A DNA stretch of 64,000 nt from Paenibacillus sp. FSL R5-0490 (GCF_001956215.1 NZ_MRTQ01000022.1:22256-86255), one strand, 5' to 3'; shown: positions 8,401-16,874, numbered from the stretch's first letter. Program-made: numbers and translations. The notes: a model not told the origin generated them from the letters alone.

Positions 8401-9235
8401 CTTCCTGCAAAGACTGTCACTCCCGTCCGTCAGAACAGAGTGGGTATCGGCGCAAAACGGAACGTCCTGGTATCATCAGGCTGGTGTCCTTGATGCCCAA
8501 TGGGAAGTAAGGCAGCCAAAAGTGGAATACAAACCAGGTCAAACGTTGAATGAAGAATGGTTTTCACCAGTAGTCCGCCCTCGTTTTGGTGCGGGATTTT
8601 GGGCTCCTTATCGTACAGACAATTATTTGATTCTCAATGTTCCTGCCTGGGCTGACTCAGGAGCTGGCCATACAGGCGCCGACATGAATTACCCTGGTGA
8701 TCAGACATTAAAGCTATATCAGGGGGATACACTGGTTAGAGAAGGAAAGGGCCAGGCTCTCTACTTATTCAATGAATTTCCGGCAGAGAAAACCCAGTAC
8801 AAACTTGTAAGTGATGCAGCCCGCGATGCAGAGCGCTGGAACACATCAGTCAGTACACATACGGAGTGGACATTCTGGTCCCAGCAGCAGGAAGAATATC
8901 AGACTGCACTTCCGCTGATTTCTCTTGATTATAAAGTGGATACGGACATGGCCGGCAACTCCACGGCCGGTAAGAAGATTAAGCTTGATTTATCAGCTGT
9001 TCAAATAGCCGATGCCCCTGAAAATGGCAAAATAAAAGGAGCCAGTCTTGAAGTGTCCTTTGATGAAGGAAAGACATGGGAAGCGGCAAAATTAGCAGCT
9101 AAAGGAAACGGCTGGTCTGCCGAAATCAAGCATCCAAATAAGAAGGGAGCCTCTGTCTCCCTGCGTACCAGTGCATGGGATGATGCAGGCAATCGTGTGA
9201 ATCAGGAGATCATCAAGGCTTATGGATTAAAATAA
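5489..9235 (+). CDS. Large secreted subtilisin-like (S8) serine protease
   Basis: 1248 residues. Signal peptide about 1-28 (KKYLTAAMAAAMLAVPPLQASA). A propeptide with VITLITGDVVTVTEF (about 61-75) follows, a signature common in long actinobacterial S8 proteases. The catalytic domain runs about 225-505 with Asp250 (VAVLDTGID), His282 (HGTHVAS), oxyanion Asn378 (AAGN) and Ser453 (GTSMATPHVAG). Beyond it lie beta-sandwich regions, a PA-like domain (about 790-890: GKAAIVLRSDELTGSERAAA) and C-terminal domains of unknown role. No sortase or S-layer anchor is seen, so it is probably released. The length is far above subtilisin (about 380) and resembles Streptomyces SAM-P45-type enzymes. It is monocistronic: a long leader upstream and a terminator just after it. 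RBS GAGGAG is 10 bases before ATG. Confidence 0.9.
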   Translation: MGDFKFKKYLTAAMAAAMLAVPPLQASADDSGKGILKGDDGKASIADLQGMNAKASKGKHVITLITGDVVTVTEFADGKNIIHVEPADPSASGARILTANKETYVIPDKAMPYLASGFLDQDLFNITALIKDGYDDENQKELPVIIQYSESKGRSAAAFKAPKGSKKTHVLESIDSVAVSADKKETKEFWSEITSKTAKKTKAALAPGIEKIWLDGRVEASLEQSVPQIGAPSAWESGYDGTGVKVAVLDTGIDSGHPDISGQLDEAVSFVPGEEVTDRHAHGTHVASTVLGTGEASEGRNKGVAPGARLLVGKVLSDEGFGQDSWIIDGMEWAAENAKVVNMSLGSSEPSDGTDPMAQAVNNLSKETGSLFVIAAGNTDSEGIGSPGAAEEALTVGAVDKSDNLAWFSSKGPSFGSSGLKPDLTAPGVGILAARSQYTNQGSGSYMSMDGTSMATPHVAGAAALLAQRHPDWTGEQLKEALMSTTKKLEHIKPFEGGTGRVDAVAALGHVRATGSLDFGFYDWPHENDGPAEKTITYTNDADQDITLDLTVSVKDANDTDAPAGMVKLSAEKVTVPAKGSTNVTVTLDPNAGNFGTRYQGRISASSEGESIVHTSLGMIKEDERYPLTIKAIDRDGEAASAYFYLLGPTGEPQFMSVDGTKELRLPKGIYSVMSMMDVDTDTDHAGVALVGDPEVHLDGPQTVMLDAREANEITVDVPKETEAHYRKMEYFRSIDGNQVNDIYIMPAVADKMYAAPTEKVDTGEFTQATRWRLAEPLLTIGFKGKELDDIPQAGSTLMNGKYNLEAVYAGNGSNEDYQKLDVKGKAAIVLRSDELTGSERAAAALAAGAKLLITVNDRPQELSEWTGVENEDFSLSDSPLPVAGVSGNEGRGLIEAAKSGGLTLNVEGTPDSDYLYDLVDMHHQAVPKKVNYAPKTKDLVKINSEYKSDRPAPGAEFRYDILEHSFAGVGFLQRLSLPSVRTEWVSAQNGTSWYHQAGVLDAQWEVRQPKVEYKPGQTLNEEWFSPVVRPRFGAGFWAPYRTDNYLILNVPAWADSGAGHTGADMNYPGDQTLKLYQGDTLVREGKGQALYLFNEFPAEKTQYKLVSDAARDAERWNTSVSTHTEWTFWSQQQEEYQTALPLISLDYKVDTDMAGNSTAGKKIKLDLSAVQIADAPENGKIKGASLEVSFDEGKTWEAAKLAAKGNGWSAEIKHPNKKGASVSLRTSAWDDAGNRVNQEIIKAYGLK

Positions 9236-9275
9236 AGAAGCTTCTGTTAGGAGCGGATTGCGTAACAGAGAAGGT

Positions 9276-9308
9276 GTGAACCAGACAGTCAATGCCTGGT
9301 TCACTTTT
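9276..9308 (+). terminator. Terminator of the S8 protease gene
   Basis: GTGAACCAG and CTGGTTCAC form a perfect 9-bp stem with an 11-base loop, followed by TTTT, 40 bases after the protease stop codon. Confidence 0.85.
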
Positions 9309-9391
9309 GTAATAGACTTCGTCAAACTTCGCAACCCGCCAGGGCAGCTTTGGAGGATTCAGTGCGTCTCGCCTTATGCTTTTCGTAATCC

Positions 9392-11086
9392 CTATACCCT
9401 ATAATGGCTTGTCATTTCAGACAATGACCTTGCTAAAGAGTTGAGTTTCACCCCAATTTTATCCGTTTTCTCCATTTGTCCTGTTTGAATGACACTGGCA
9501 GCAAGCATTTCTTCTGCACTGGCCAATGTTTCCTGTGAAACAGAGGCGAACTGTTCAGCACCCTGTTCAAGCTGCGGCAGCGTTTCTTCCAGGCCTTTTA
9601 GCTCCGTTTGCATGGTTTGGAGCTTTCCGCTTACATTAGAAATTTCATTCATCAGCTCATCCAATGATAGTTTGGATTGGCCCGCCATCTCAAGATTTCC
9701 TTTGATCTCCGTATGGAGCCGGTCAAATTCATCTGAAGCTCTAAGAGTTATATTCTCCATACTTCTTATTCCCTGAGTGATATTTTCTGCAGCACCTGCA
9801 GATTGCTCCGCTAGTTTACGGACCTCTCCAGCGACCACGGCAAAGCCTTTCCCTGCCTCTCCTGCACGGGCAGCCTCAATGGAAGCATTTAAAGATAACA
9901 GTCTTGTTTGTTCAGCAATCCCTTTTACCATTCCGACAAGATTTGTAATCGATAAGGAATGGTCTTTGACCTCTCTTATTGTCAGTGTCAATTTTTCAAA
10001 CTTTAACCCAAAGGAATGGATGGCAGCGATCAAATCATTGATGCTGTTCCCGCCGCGCCAGGCAGAATCATTCATAACCTCCGAACTGCGGTTTACACTT
10101 TCCATTTGCAAAAACATGTCTTCAAACCTATCTTTCATTTCTTTAAAACTGGCAACACTATTTTCAGAACTGGATGCGGTTTGCTCTGCACCCATTTTCA
10201 CAAGGTGAATGGCTGATACCAGCTGCTGCCCGCTTTCAAGAGCGCTGAAGGATGACCTTTTAAGCTCATTGCCCGTACTCTCCAGCTCCTTCGTTGTGCC
10301 GGTCAGCTCCCGCAGCAGGCTCCTCATTTGTTCAATCATACTATTATAACTTTTCTGCAGAGAAGCAATTTCAGGAATTTCTGTATGAATTTCAAGCGGA
10401 TTTTTCAGGTTTCCTTCCCGGACCTCCCGCATGGTGTTTCTTAAAAGGTTCAAAGGCTTCGTTATTTTTCTGACAAAAAGGCTGATAATGGCCGAAGCAG
10501 CCGATAAACTGACCACAATTGCTGCAATCATAAAATAACCGATCGCATGCACATCAGACATATACGCTTTTGCCGGGATGAGGACTACATAGGTGCCATT
10601 AATTTCCTTCATCTCCTGAAAGGCCGCTGTATAATCTGTCCCGTTCATCTCAATATGTAAGACGCCATTTTTCATTGCGCTGATTTTATTGATGACATCC
10701 CTTGAAAAAGCGGCATCCGTTTTGCTGCTGACTTTAAAAGGCTTCATCCTATTATCTGCAAGATAGAAAAAATCGGAATCTATCCCATCCGAGTGCAGCT
10801 TTTTCTGCTGAGCACGGACACTGGCCTCAAGCTGCTGCTTAAAGTACGCATCATCACTGACATACACAAACTTTAAGTTTTCCGCTATGTATCCCATTAG
10901 TTCTGCTTCTCTTGCCAATCTATCCTCAATTGTTTTGATTGCCATGTCCTTTGTTTTAAGATAGGAACTAACTCCGACTGCCGATATCGATAGCAGCAAC
11001 AAGGTAAAAAACAATACCAATAATCTTTTGCCCAGGTTCAGCTTATGGCTGCAGGCTGCCGCAAAGTTGTCCAGCTGCTTCTTCAT
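9392..11086 (-). CDS. Methyl-accepting chemotaxis protein
   Basis: 564 residues. TM1 about 20-42, an extracellular sensing domain about 43-180 (single-Cache-like in size), TM2 about 183-206, then HAMP and a long cytoplasmic coiled coil. The signalling tip is canonical: [41 protein letters not shown] is recognisable in parts (for example [19 protein letters not shown]). It would sit in the membrane and signal through CheW/CheA; the ligand is unknown. It stands alone with no other chemotaxis genes beside it, which is common for receptors. The 9309-9391 stretch downstream holds no other gene. Confidence 0.93.
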   Translation of the reverse strand: MKKQLDNFAAACSHKLNLGKRLLVLFFTLLLLSISAVGVSSYLKTKDMAIKTIEDRLAREAELMGYIAENLKFVYVSDDAYFKQQLEASVRAQQKKLHSDGIDSDFFYLADNRMKPFKVSSKTDAAFSRDVINKISAMKNGVLHIEMNGTDYTAAFQEMKEINGTYVVLIPAKAYMSDVHAIGYFMIAAIVVSLSAASAIISLFVRKITKPLNLLRNTMREVREGNLKNPLEIHTEIPEIASLQKSYNSMIEQMRSLLRELTGTTKELESTGNELKRSSFSALESGQQLVSAIHLVKMGAEQTASSSENSVASFKEMKDRFEDMFLQMESVNRSSEVMNDSAWRGGNSINDLIAAIHSFGLKFEKLTLTIREVKDHSLSITNLVGMVKGIAEQTRLLSLNASIEAARAGEAGKGFAVVAGEVRKLAEQSAGAAENITQGIRSMENITLRASDEFDRLHTEIKGNLEMAGQSKLSLDELMNEISNVSGKLQTMQTELKGLEETLPQLEQGAEQFASVSQETLASAEEMLAASVIQTGQMEKTDKIGVKLNSLARSLSEMTSHYRV

Positions 11087-11268
11087 TTCTCCAAAACCCC
11101 CAAAATATCATACTAATGACCTATAAGGAAATTATACAGACCGAATGTAAATCCAATGTAAAGATTGGATGAAAGTAATGTTTTGTAAATTTACAAAGGA
11201 ACGTAAAATAGGCTGTTTTAATATATTGGTTACATCCGAGGCTTTATTTTTTAGAACGGAGGAAGAAC

Positions 11269-11754
11269 ATGACCAATTTTCAATACTTCACGGGAACTAT
11301 TGTGCAAATCTCTGATTTTAACATGGAAGGCTGCCTAAAGATGATTTCTGCTGATAACGGGATGGGGGGAACTGTCAATTTCATCGTATCCCCTTCGACT
11401 TTTGTTTTAGATCAAACCAGGCTGTCAGCCGGGGACATTATTACCGGATATTATGACGGCAATGCTCCTGTTCCGCTGATATATCCCCCTCAATACCGTG
11501 CTCTGGTGGTCGTAAAACATACTTCCCAGCAAAATGTGAAAACGGACTATTTTAATAGCCAGCTAATCAGCAGCGATGGCCAGCTGCAATTAAACATCTC
11601 GCCGTATACCCAGATGGTGCTGACCAATGGGCAGGCCTTTACCGGCAGCCCCGCCAACAGGGACCTGGTTGTGACCTATGGTCCGTCTACCAAGAGCATA
11701 CCTGCCCAGACCACACCTTATAAGATTGTTGTGTTGTGCTTACCGTCCGCATAA
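11269..11754 (+). CDS. Uncharacterised 161-residue protein
   Basis: I do not recognise the family. The protein has no signal peptide, no membrane segment and a beta-rich pattern in two halves (YFTGTIVQISDF..., then LISSDGQLQLNISPYTQMVL). Each half resembles a short beta-barrel (OB-like) repeat carrying a turn such as GDIITGYYDG or GQAFTGSPAN. RBS GGAGGAA lies before ATG 11269. It is transcribed alone between a divergent chemotaxis receptor and a clear terminator. Cytoplasmic or spore-associated location are both possible. Confidence 0.6.
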   Translation: MTNFQYFTGTIVQISDFNMEGCLKMISADNGMGGTVNFIVSPSTFVLDQTRLSAGDIITGYYDGNAPVPLIYPPQYRALVVVKHTSQQNVKTDYFNSQLISSDGQLQLNISPYTQMVLTNGQAFTGSPANRDLVVTYGPSTKSIPAQTTPYKIVVLCLPSA

Positions 11755-11770
11755 GAGCCGTAATAGAAAT

Positions 11771-11799
11771 AGCCCCAATCTGTTGTTGATTGGGGCTTT
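11771..11799 (+). terminator. Terminator of the 161-residue protein gene
   Basis: AGCCCCAATC and GATTGGGGCT form a perfect 10-bp stem with a 7-base loop and a short T run, 16 bases after the stop codon. Confidence 0.8.
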
Positions 11800-11820
11800 G
11801 GCTGGTTTTGGACAAAGGCG

Positions 11821-12030
11821 GGTTCAGACTCTAACTCGCGCTTTCCTGCTTTTTGTGTCTGAAGTTGCACCAGGTTCTGACTCTAACTGACGCTCCCATG
11901 CTTTTTGTGTCTGAAGTTGCACCAGGTTCTGACTCTAACTGACGCTCCCATGCTTTTTGTGTCTGAAGTTGCCTCTAGGTCCTGACTCTAACCCGGGCTT
12001 CCCTCCTTTTCAGTCCGAGCCGCCTCCCCC
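11821..12030. repeat. 52-bp tandem repeat array, locus 1 (about 4 copies)
   Basis: Copies begin at 11821, 11873, 11925 and about 11978. The unit starts GGTTCTGACTCT and ends TTTTTGTGTCTGAAGTTG plus CACCA. The first three copies are spaced exactly 52 bp apart; the fourth is 1 base out of phase and diverged. The period is not a multiple of 3 and stops occur in all frames, so it is not coding. The same unit forms a second array at 30579-30924. Confidence 0.85.
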
Positions 12031-12055
12031 TCTTCCCAAAACCCAACCAGCTTAA

Positions 12056-12205
12056 TTACTCATCATCCACTTCTCCGTCGCCTATTTCATCCTCTTCTTC
12101 CACATCTTCAACCTGTTCGTCTTCCTCAGGCTTTTCATCGTTTCCGCAGCCCGTTAACGTTACGAAGGATAGAGATAGAAAAAGCATCAATAAGAATTTT
12201 TTCAT
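12056..12205 (-). CDS. Tiny acidic lipoprotein (49 residues)
   Basis: The start has a strong AAAGGAGG site. A lipoprotein signal (KKFLLMLFLSLSFVTLTGC, Cys20 as lipidation site) is followed by 29 almost entirely acidic residues (runs of Glu/Asp, ending GEVDDE). The mature part would be a short, highly negative peptide tethered to the outer face of the membrane. Function unknown; it could simply bind cations. It lies between the 52-bp repeats and the YetF-like gene, which is transcribed away from it. Confidence 0.75.
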   Translation of the reverse strand: MKKFLLMLFLSLSFVTLTGCGNDEKPEEDEQVEDVEEEDEIGDGEVDDE

Positions 12206-12367
12206 ATAGATAACCTCCTTTCGCTTAGTTTTTCAAAAAGACAAATCATATATGTATTGTTAATAATTTACAAATATTCCTTCCCTTTGAATATTTGCAG
12301 CTGGATAGGAAAACACTTGTATAAAGCTGCACTTTACTTTTTACGCAGATAAAAGGATGTGCCAGAG

Positions 12368-13072
12368 ATGGATTTTTTACAGAGTCAGCACTCACTTTCT
12401 GCTTTGGAGTGGGGACTCAGGGCTGTCATCGCTTATTTCTTCTTAGTCATTGTCGCCAAAGTGCTGGGGCAGCGTGCCATTTCCCAATTAAGACTCCTGG
12501 ATTTAGTAATGGCTTTAGTGATTGGCAATATTATTGCCCATCCCTTATCAGATGAGGAGCTGGGACTAAAAGGTTCCATTGTTACAACCATTGTACTTGT
12601 CGTTCTTTACCTGATCAGTCTATTCAGCATCCTGAAATGGCCAGCGGTTAGAAGAATGGTAAACAGCAAGCCCATCCCCCTCGTACAGAATGGAGAAATC
12701 ATCTATAAAGGCTTAAATAAAGCAAGGATTTCCATTGATGTGCTGCTGGAGGAATTACGCGAGAAAAAAGTAGAAGATGTAAAAAAGGTGGCGCTTGCTC
12801 TATGGGAAGCAAACGGAAGCATTTCCTTCTTTTTGGATCCCAAATATGAACCTATTACACCTGCTTTCCTGCAAAGAGATGCAGAACCATTCGATATGCC
12901 AAGAACGATTATTAAGGAAGGCAAAGTGGATAAAAAAGTGCTGCAAACCATACAAAAGGACGAAAGATGGCTAATCGCCCATTTAGAACGTTTCTATCAG
13001 ACAGAAATTAATAATGTTTTGTTAGCTACCATGGACAGCAAAGGAACCTTGAAGATATTTTTATATCACTAA
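12368..13072 (+). CDS. YetF-like membrane protein (DUF421)
   Basis: About 234 residues: three N-terminal membrane helices (about 15-80), then a cytosolic alpha/beta domain. The helices contain the family motif AKVLGQRAISQLRLLDLVMALVIGNI, and the soluble part contains PIPLVQNGEIIYKGLNKARIS. It matches the DUF421 family (YetF, YrbG, YdfS), some of which are implicated in spore germination or membrane physiology; the biochemical role is unknown. ATG 12368 is chosen because AAGGA lies 8 bases upstream, whereas the earlier GTG at 12359 would overlap that site. The next gene follows 23 bases later, suggesting co-transcription. Confidence 0.85.
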   Translation: MDFLQSQHSLSALEWGLRAVIAYFFLVIVAKVLGQRAISQLRLLDLVMALVIGNIIAHPLSDEELGLKGSIVTTIVLVVLYLISLFSILKWPAVRRMVNSKPIPLVQNGEIIYKGLNKARISIDVLLEELREKKVEDVKKVALALWEANGSISFFLDPKYEPITPAFLQRDAEPFDMPRTIIKEGKVDKKVLQTIQKDERWLIAHLERFYQTEINNVLLATMDSKGTLKIFLYH

Positions 13073-13095
13073 TTTGACTAAAAGGAGTGATGGCA

Positions 13096-14076
13096 GTGCG
13101 TTCTAAGGAGCTGACGGTCTCTGAGGTCTCGAATATGTGGTCATCTTATTTAAAAAACAGCATGGAGCTTCAGTTTTTCACCTATTTTTTTCAAACAGCA
13201 GAGGATCGCAAAGTCAGAAAGATTGTTGGAAGGCTGCTGCATCAGTCCGGGAAAAACCTAAAGCAGCTCCAGGATTTTTTTCATAAAGAGAGCATTTCCG
13301 TGCCCCTCGGTTTCACTGATGAGGATATAAATATAAATGCCGGAAAAGTATTCTCCGATCATTTCATTTTATTTTTTTGCCATGATATTACCCAGCTTTC
13401 ATTGAGTACATATCCAAGCGCCCTGGGTGAAAGCACCCGTAAAGATATCCGGGATTATTTTGAGATCACACTTAAGTTCACGTTAAAGATCCAAAATGAA
13501 ATTGTGGATTTGATGTTATCCAAGGACATTTACCCAAAGCCGCCCAAAATCAAGCTTGATGACCGGATCGATTTTGCCCGGAGCATAATATACCTTAATG
13601 GGTTTAGGGGTGGATCCCGTGCGCTTAATGCCCCTGAAATTGCAAATCTATCCAGATTGATTCATAGGGCCCAATTCTCGAGAAATATCTTTGCAACCTT
13701 CAGCCATATTTCTCAAAGAAACGAAATGAAAGACCATTTCAGCAAAGGAAGGGCTATGGCCGAGGACGTGCTGCGATCCCTTCAGGAAGTAATGAACAAG
13801 GAAAATATTCCGGTTTCCTCTGCCAAAGAGCTTACCCAATTTGACGTGGATATTCCTCCTTTTTCAGAGAAAATGATGCTGTTCTTTGTTAACACATGTA
13901 TCGGAATCTTCTGCTTCACCATGATCAGCCAGGCCATGACCTCCAGCCTAAGATCCGATATAATCATAAAACTGCTTAGCATCAGCAAAAATATGTCCCT
14001 TTATTACGGAAAAGGCCTGATGATTGCCATAAAGCAAAAATGGCTTGAACAGCCGCCACAGGCTGCGGAGAGATAG
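13096..14076 (+). CDS. DUF3231 protein
   Basis: About 326 residues made of two related helical halves (about 1-160 and 165-325). Each has a LTVSEVSNMWSSYLKNS- or ELTQFDVDIPPFSEKMM-like segment, the pattern of the DUF3231 family found in spore-forming Bacillaceae; the helical bundle suggests a ferritin-like fold. No enzymatic motif is evident. GTG 13096 is preferred because AAGGAG lies 8 bases before it, while the GTG/ATG pair just upstream overlaps that site. It follows the YetF-like gene closely. Confidence 0.75.
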   Translation: MRSKELTVSEVSNMWSSYLKNSMELQFFTYFFQTAEDRKVRKIVGRLLHQSGKNLKQLQDFFHKESISVPLGFTDEDININAGKVFSDHFILFFCHDITQLSLSTYPSALGESTRKDIRDYFEITLKFTLKIQNEIVDLMLSKDIYPKPPKIKLDDRIDFARSIIYLNGFRGGSRALNAPEIANLSRLIHRAQFSRNIFATFSHISQRNEMKDHFSKGRAMAEDVLRSLQEVMNKENIPVSSAKELTQFDVDIPPFSEKMMLFFVNTCIGIFCFTMISQAMTSSLRSDIIIKLLSISKNMSLYYGKGLMIAIKQKWLEQPPQAAER

Positions 14077-14168
14077 ATTTTCACCATTCCGTCACAGCTT
14101 TCTCCAACCACCCTGTCTTTTTCTCCCTTTCATTTCGATTATAAGAGATGAAAGGGCGGTGCAAAGAT

Positions 14169-14978
14169 ATGAATCTTAAATCAGGACGTGTGGACCAGTT
14201 TGAACAGTTTTCTCAGTTTAAAGATCTTCAGGAATTTAATGCCCATCTGGAAATGTGGCTTGCCATACATAAGAATGATTTTTCAAAGGGAGAACTTGTT
14301 GGGCTGAAACGGCTTGTCCGGTTTGCCGCGAAGTTACCCGGTGTTTCCAATGCCAAGATCGGGACCATTTTAAAAGCCATTCATGCTGAATACAGCGGCA
14401 ATGGCATCTCCCGATCTACTTTTAAAAGAATGATTGCCAAAGCGACAGAAATCGGTATTTTTACTGTTCATGAAACAGAAAGAAAAAACGGTTCCCAGTC
14501 CAGCAACTTGTATGTTTTTAATCGTTTTCCCAAGAGTGAACCACCTAAGAAGGAAAAAATGGACCACCCTAATAAAACTATCAATCTTTCTAAAACTAAT
14601 AAAAATCAAAAGATTACTAAACGTAACGAAACCGTCCTCGATCACACTTTTACAAGTGACCATGTACCACAATCATTTATCAGCACAGTAAAATACTTTT
14701 TTCCGGAAGCAAGGCAGATTGAGGAGTTTTGGAAAATGACAGCCATTGCAGCCTATAAAAATAATTGTGAGTTGAACACTATTCAAGAAACCGCCATCCT
14801 TTCCTTTAAACAGCTGATCCGAAAAATGAAAACCAGCGTCATTGCTAAGCCCGCTGCTTATTTCTACGGAATCCTGAATAAGAAATTTGAAGAAAAATAC
14901 TTTGAAGAACTGCATGAAATGGGGTTTTCTGCCGAAGAAAATGACTTCTCTCTAGATTTCTTTTATAAAAATAAATGA
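14169..14978 (+). CDS. Winged-helix/HTH-domain protein
   Basis: About 269 residues. The N-terminal third (FAAKLPGVSNAKIGTILKAIHAE...ISRSTFKRMIAKATEIGIFTV) has the look of a winged helix-turn-helix. A charged Ser/Asn/Lys-rich linker (about 130-165) and a helical C-terminal domain ending KPAAYFYGILNKKFEEKY follow. That last part resembles the C-terminal region of phage and plasmid replication-initiation (DnaD-type) proteins and of a Bacillus HTH family of unknown role. ATG 14169 has AGGGCGGTG 7 bases upstream. Function unassigned. Confidence 0.6.
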   Translation: MNLKSGRVDQFEQFSQFKDLQEFNAHLEMWLAIHKNDFSKGELVGLKRLVRFAAKLPGVSNAKIGTILKAIHAEYSGNGISRSTFKRMIAKATEIGIFTVHETERKNGSQSSNLYVFNRFPKSEPPKKEKMDHPNKTINLSKTNKNQKITKRNETVLDHTFTSDHVPQSFISTVKYFFPEARQIEEFWKMTAIAAYKNNCELNTIQETAILSFKQLIRKMKTSVIAKPAAYFYGILNKKFEEKYFEELHEMGFSAEENDFSLDFFYKNK

Positions 14979-15049
14979 TGCCTTTGAAAATTCACCCTGT
15001 CCTTTTACCCCTCCAAAACGTATATAAAGGGTGAAAGGAGGTGTTCGAG

Positions 15050-15268
15050 ATGGCACAAGCAATTATCACTGATTCCAAACTTCGCCTGGTTTTTGAAACA
15101 GGCCTTAACGGCCAGGGCAAGCCGGTTTACAAATCCAAAACCTTTAGCGGCGTGAAGCAATCCGCTTCAGCGGACCAGCTTTTCACAGTGGGACAGGCAA
15201 TCGCTGGATTATCAAGCTACCCGCTGACTGAGCTGAACAGAAATGACAGCTTCGATATCTTAGGCTAA
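15050..15268 (+). CDS. DUF1659 small protein
   Basis: 72 residues, MAQAIITDSKLRLVFETG onward, matching DUF1659, a small Bacillales family of unknown role. ATG 15050 follows a perfect AAAGGAGGTG site. It is the first of a conserved trio with the DUF2922 and YvrJ-type genes that follow on the same strand, spaced 37 and 222 bases apart. No signal peptide or metal motif. Confidence 0.85.
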   Translation: MAQAIITDSKLRLVFETGLNGQGKPVYKSKTFSGVKQSASADQLFTVGQAIAGLSSYPLTELNRNDSFDILG

Positions 15269-15305
15269 TATCTGAGAAAAATAAACAAATCAGGAGGTGA
15301 AAAAC

Positions 15306-15524
15306 ATGGCTAAATCACTTGAGATGACATTTGAAACAGAAATGGGCAAGCAAACCAAACTATCGGTCGACAGCCCTAAGGAGCCGATTGATCCGGCAGC
15401 TGTGAAGGCAGTGATGGAACAGATCATTGCGGCCAATGCATTTGACGGCAACGGCGGTGACCTTGTTGCTGCTAAAGGCGCCAGATTAGTAGAGCGCAAT
15501 GTCACAGATTATGAATTAATGTAA
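15306..15524 (+). CDS. DUF2922 small protein
   Basis: 72 residues beginning MAKSLEMTFETEMGKQTKLSVDSPKEP, characteristic of DUF2922. Second member of the DUF1659-DUF2922-YvrJ set. ATG 15306 follows AGGAGGTG. A strong terminator ends the pair. The role of these proteins is not established. Confidence 0.88.
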   Translation: MAKSLEMTFETEMGKQTKLSVDSPKEPIDPAAVKAVMEQIIAANAFDGNGGDLVAAKGARLVERNVTDYELM

Positions 15525-15531
15525 GGAAAAG

Positions 15532-15562
15532 AGGCCGGATTCTTTAGAACCCGGCCTTTTTT
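15532..15562 (+). terminator. Terminator after the DUF1659-DUF2922 pair
   Basis: AGGCCGG and CCGGCCT flank an internal TTCT/AGAA pairing; the hairpin is followed by TTTTTT, 7 bases past the stop codon. Confidence 0.85.
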
Positions 15563-15573
15563 ATCGCAGTCTA

Positions 15574-15710
15574 ACGGGCAGTAAGACCCCCACTTCAAGA
15601 CTCAGAGGAATCAAAGGAGGATAAGTGGGAGTCAAACAAACTGCCCGTAAAGGCCCGATTGGTTCAACTAACAATCAGTGGGGGATAAGGAACCCCCCCA
15701 CTGATTGAAG
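15574..15710 (+). ncRNA. Structured intergenic element with two hairpins
   Basis: Two strong foldings lie between the DUF2922 terminator and the yvrJ-like gene. Hairpin 1 pairs ACGGGCAGT (15574-15582) with ACTGCCCGT (15640-15648), with an inner CCCCCACTT / AAGTGGGAG pairing. Hairpin 2 pairs AATCAGTGGGGG (15673-15684) with CCCCCACTGATT (ending 15706). The first hairpin encloses AAAGGAGG followed by a GTG that opens a 27-codon frame ending in TGA (15706-15708). It could be a structured leader, a small RNA, or a leader-peptide attenuator for the yvrJ-like gene. I do not match it to a named RNA family. Confidence 0.45.
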
Positions 15711-15746
15711 TTTCACTTTATAGATTAATAGAAAGGAGCATGCAAG

Positions 15747-15884
15747 ATGGAACAGATGGTCACCCTGATCAGCGAACTCGGCTTCCCGATTGTGGTCACA
15801 CTTTTTCTGCTGAACCGGATCGAAGCCAAGCTGGATGTCGTTGTGTCCTCAATCCAGGGATTGCCGGATCGGCTGAGGGAATAA
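15747..15884 (+). CDS. yvrJ: YvrJ family small membrane protein
   Basis: 45 residues: a hydrophobic segment (LISELGFPIVVTLFLLNRI) followed by an amphipathic E..LD.....I..L tail, the signature of the YvrJ family. ATG 15747 has AAAGGAG 8 bases before it. It completes the DUF1659-DUF2922-YvrJ trio typical of Bacillus genomes. In B. subtilis yvrJ lies near the yvrI/yvrHa alternative sigma factor locus; no such factor is seen here. Function unknown. Confidence 0.85.
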   Translation: MEQMVTLISELGFPIVVTLFLLNRIEAKLDVVVSSIQGLPDRLRE

Positions 15885-15918
15885 TAGACGGGACTCCATT
15901 AGCTATGGCTTAGGAGTC

Positions 15919-16791
15919 CTATTTTTTTGCAACCGGAATCCAGATTTCACTGCGGAATGCCGGTGAAGCCGTATCTTTGCTTTCATTCCAGAGAATTTCC
16001 GGCCCTTCTATTTGCTGATAGGAAGAGGAAGGGAACCATTCTGAGTAAATACGTCCCCATACATTCTGAAGCGTTTCCGGAAACGGCCCCACTGCTTCAA
16101 ATACTGCCCATGATGTGGCCGGAATTTCAAGAGATTCCATCCCCTCAGGGCATTCCTTTGTAGTGGCAGCTCCGATATAATGGTCAAGCTCACCCTTTTC
16201 TTCCATTCTTCCTTCAGAAAAATTGGCTGATGCACTGATCAGGCCGAATGGCTCTGTGTCAGATAAACTCTTGAGCTTCATAATCTTTTCTTCATTCAGG
16301 CTCTTCCACATGGCGGCAATCTCCGGATTCACTCCGTTAAAAATAATCGGCACCCGCTTCTTTAAGCCCACAATTCGAAACGCCTCTTTTTCCTCAATAC
16401 GATAGTTCATTTCAGTTCCTCCCTTAATAGATAGATGGAAGGTCATCGGCGGATAAGCCTTAAGGGCGTGGCCATAGCTTCTTGCTTCTGATGGAGTGAT
16501 GCCATGAAGCTGCTGGAACGCCCTGGTAAACGAGTCAGGCGAGCTGTACCCATATTTCATGGCTACCTCAATGACCTTAGCACTCTGGTCCTTCAGGTCA
16601 AAGGCAGCCAAGGTCAGCCGTCTTCTGCGGATGTACTCGGAAAGCGATACCCCGGCCAGAAAGGAAAACATTCGTTTAAAATGGTACTCCGAGCAATAAG
16701 AAAGTTTAGCCGCTTCTTTGAAATCAACCTCTTCCGCTAAATGCTCTTCAATATAATTCATCGCCCGATTCATATTCTGCAGCAAATCCAT
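15919..16791 (-). CDS. AraC family regulator with GyrI-like effector-binding domain
   Basis: 290 residues. The N-terminal AraC DNA-binding domain (about 1-105) contains two HTH motifs ([19 protein letters not shown] and [32 protein letters not shown]). The C-terminal half (about 125-290) is a GyrI-like/AraC_E_bind domain ending in [25 protein letters not shown]. This architecture (Rob, YdeE-like) senses small hydrophobic molecules. ATG 16791 has AAGGAGG before it; a longer reading to 16857 lacks a site. No target gene is obvious next to it. Confidence 0.88.
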   Translation of the reverse strand: MDLLQNMNRAMNYIEEHLAEEVDFKEAAKLSYCSEYHFKRMFSFLAGVSLSEYIRRRRLTLAAFDLKDQSAKVIEVAMKYGYSSPDSFTRAFQQLHGITPSEARSYGHALKAYPPMTFHLSIKGGTEMNYRIEEKEAFRIVGLKKRVPIIFNGVNPEIAAMWKSLNEEKIMKLKSLSDTEPFGLISASANFSEGRMEEKGELDHYIGAATTKECPEGMESLEIPATSWAVFEAVGPFPETLQNVWGRIYSEWFPSSSYQQIEGPEILWNESKDTASPAFRSEIWIPVAKK

Positions 16792-16874
16792 ATTGATGAC
16801 CTCCTTGTATCTAAAGAATAGCAGGAGCTGCTGGTGTGAACCCGACAATCCATGCACAGAAATGCAGGATTGCG

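Noticed and set aside
11821..12030. Possible CRISPR array in the regularly spaced repeats (also 30579-30924)
   Set aside because: The repeats are contiguous 52-bp units that drift along their whole length; there are no unique spacers between short identical repeats and no cas genes.
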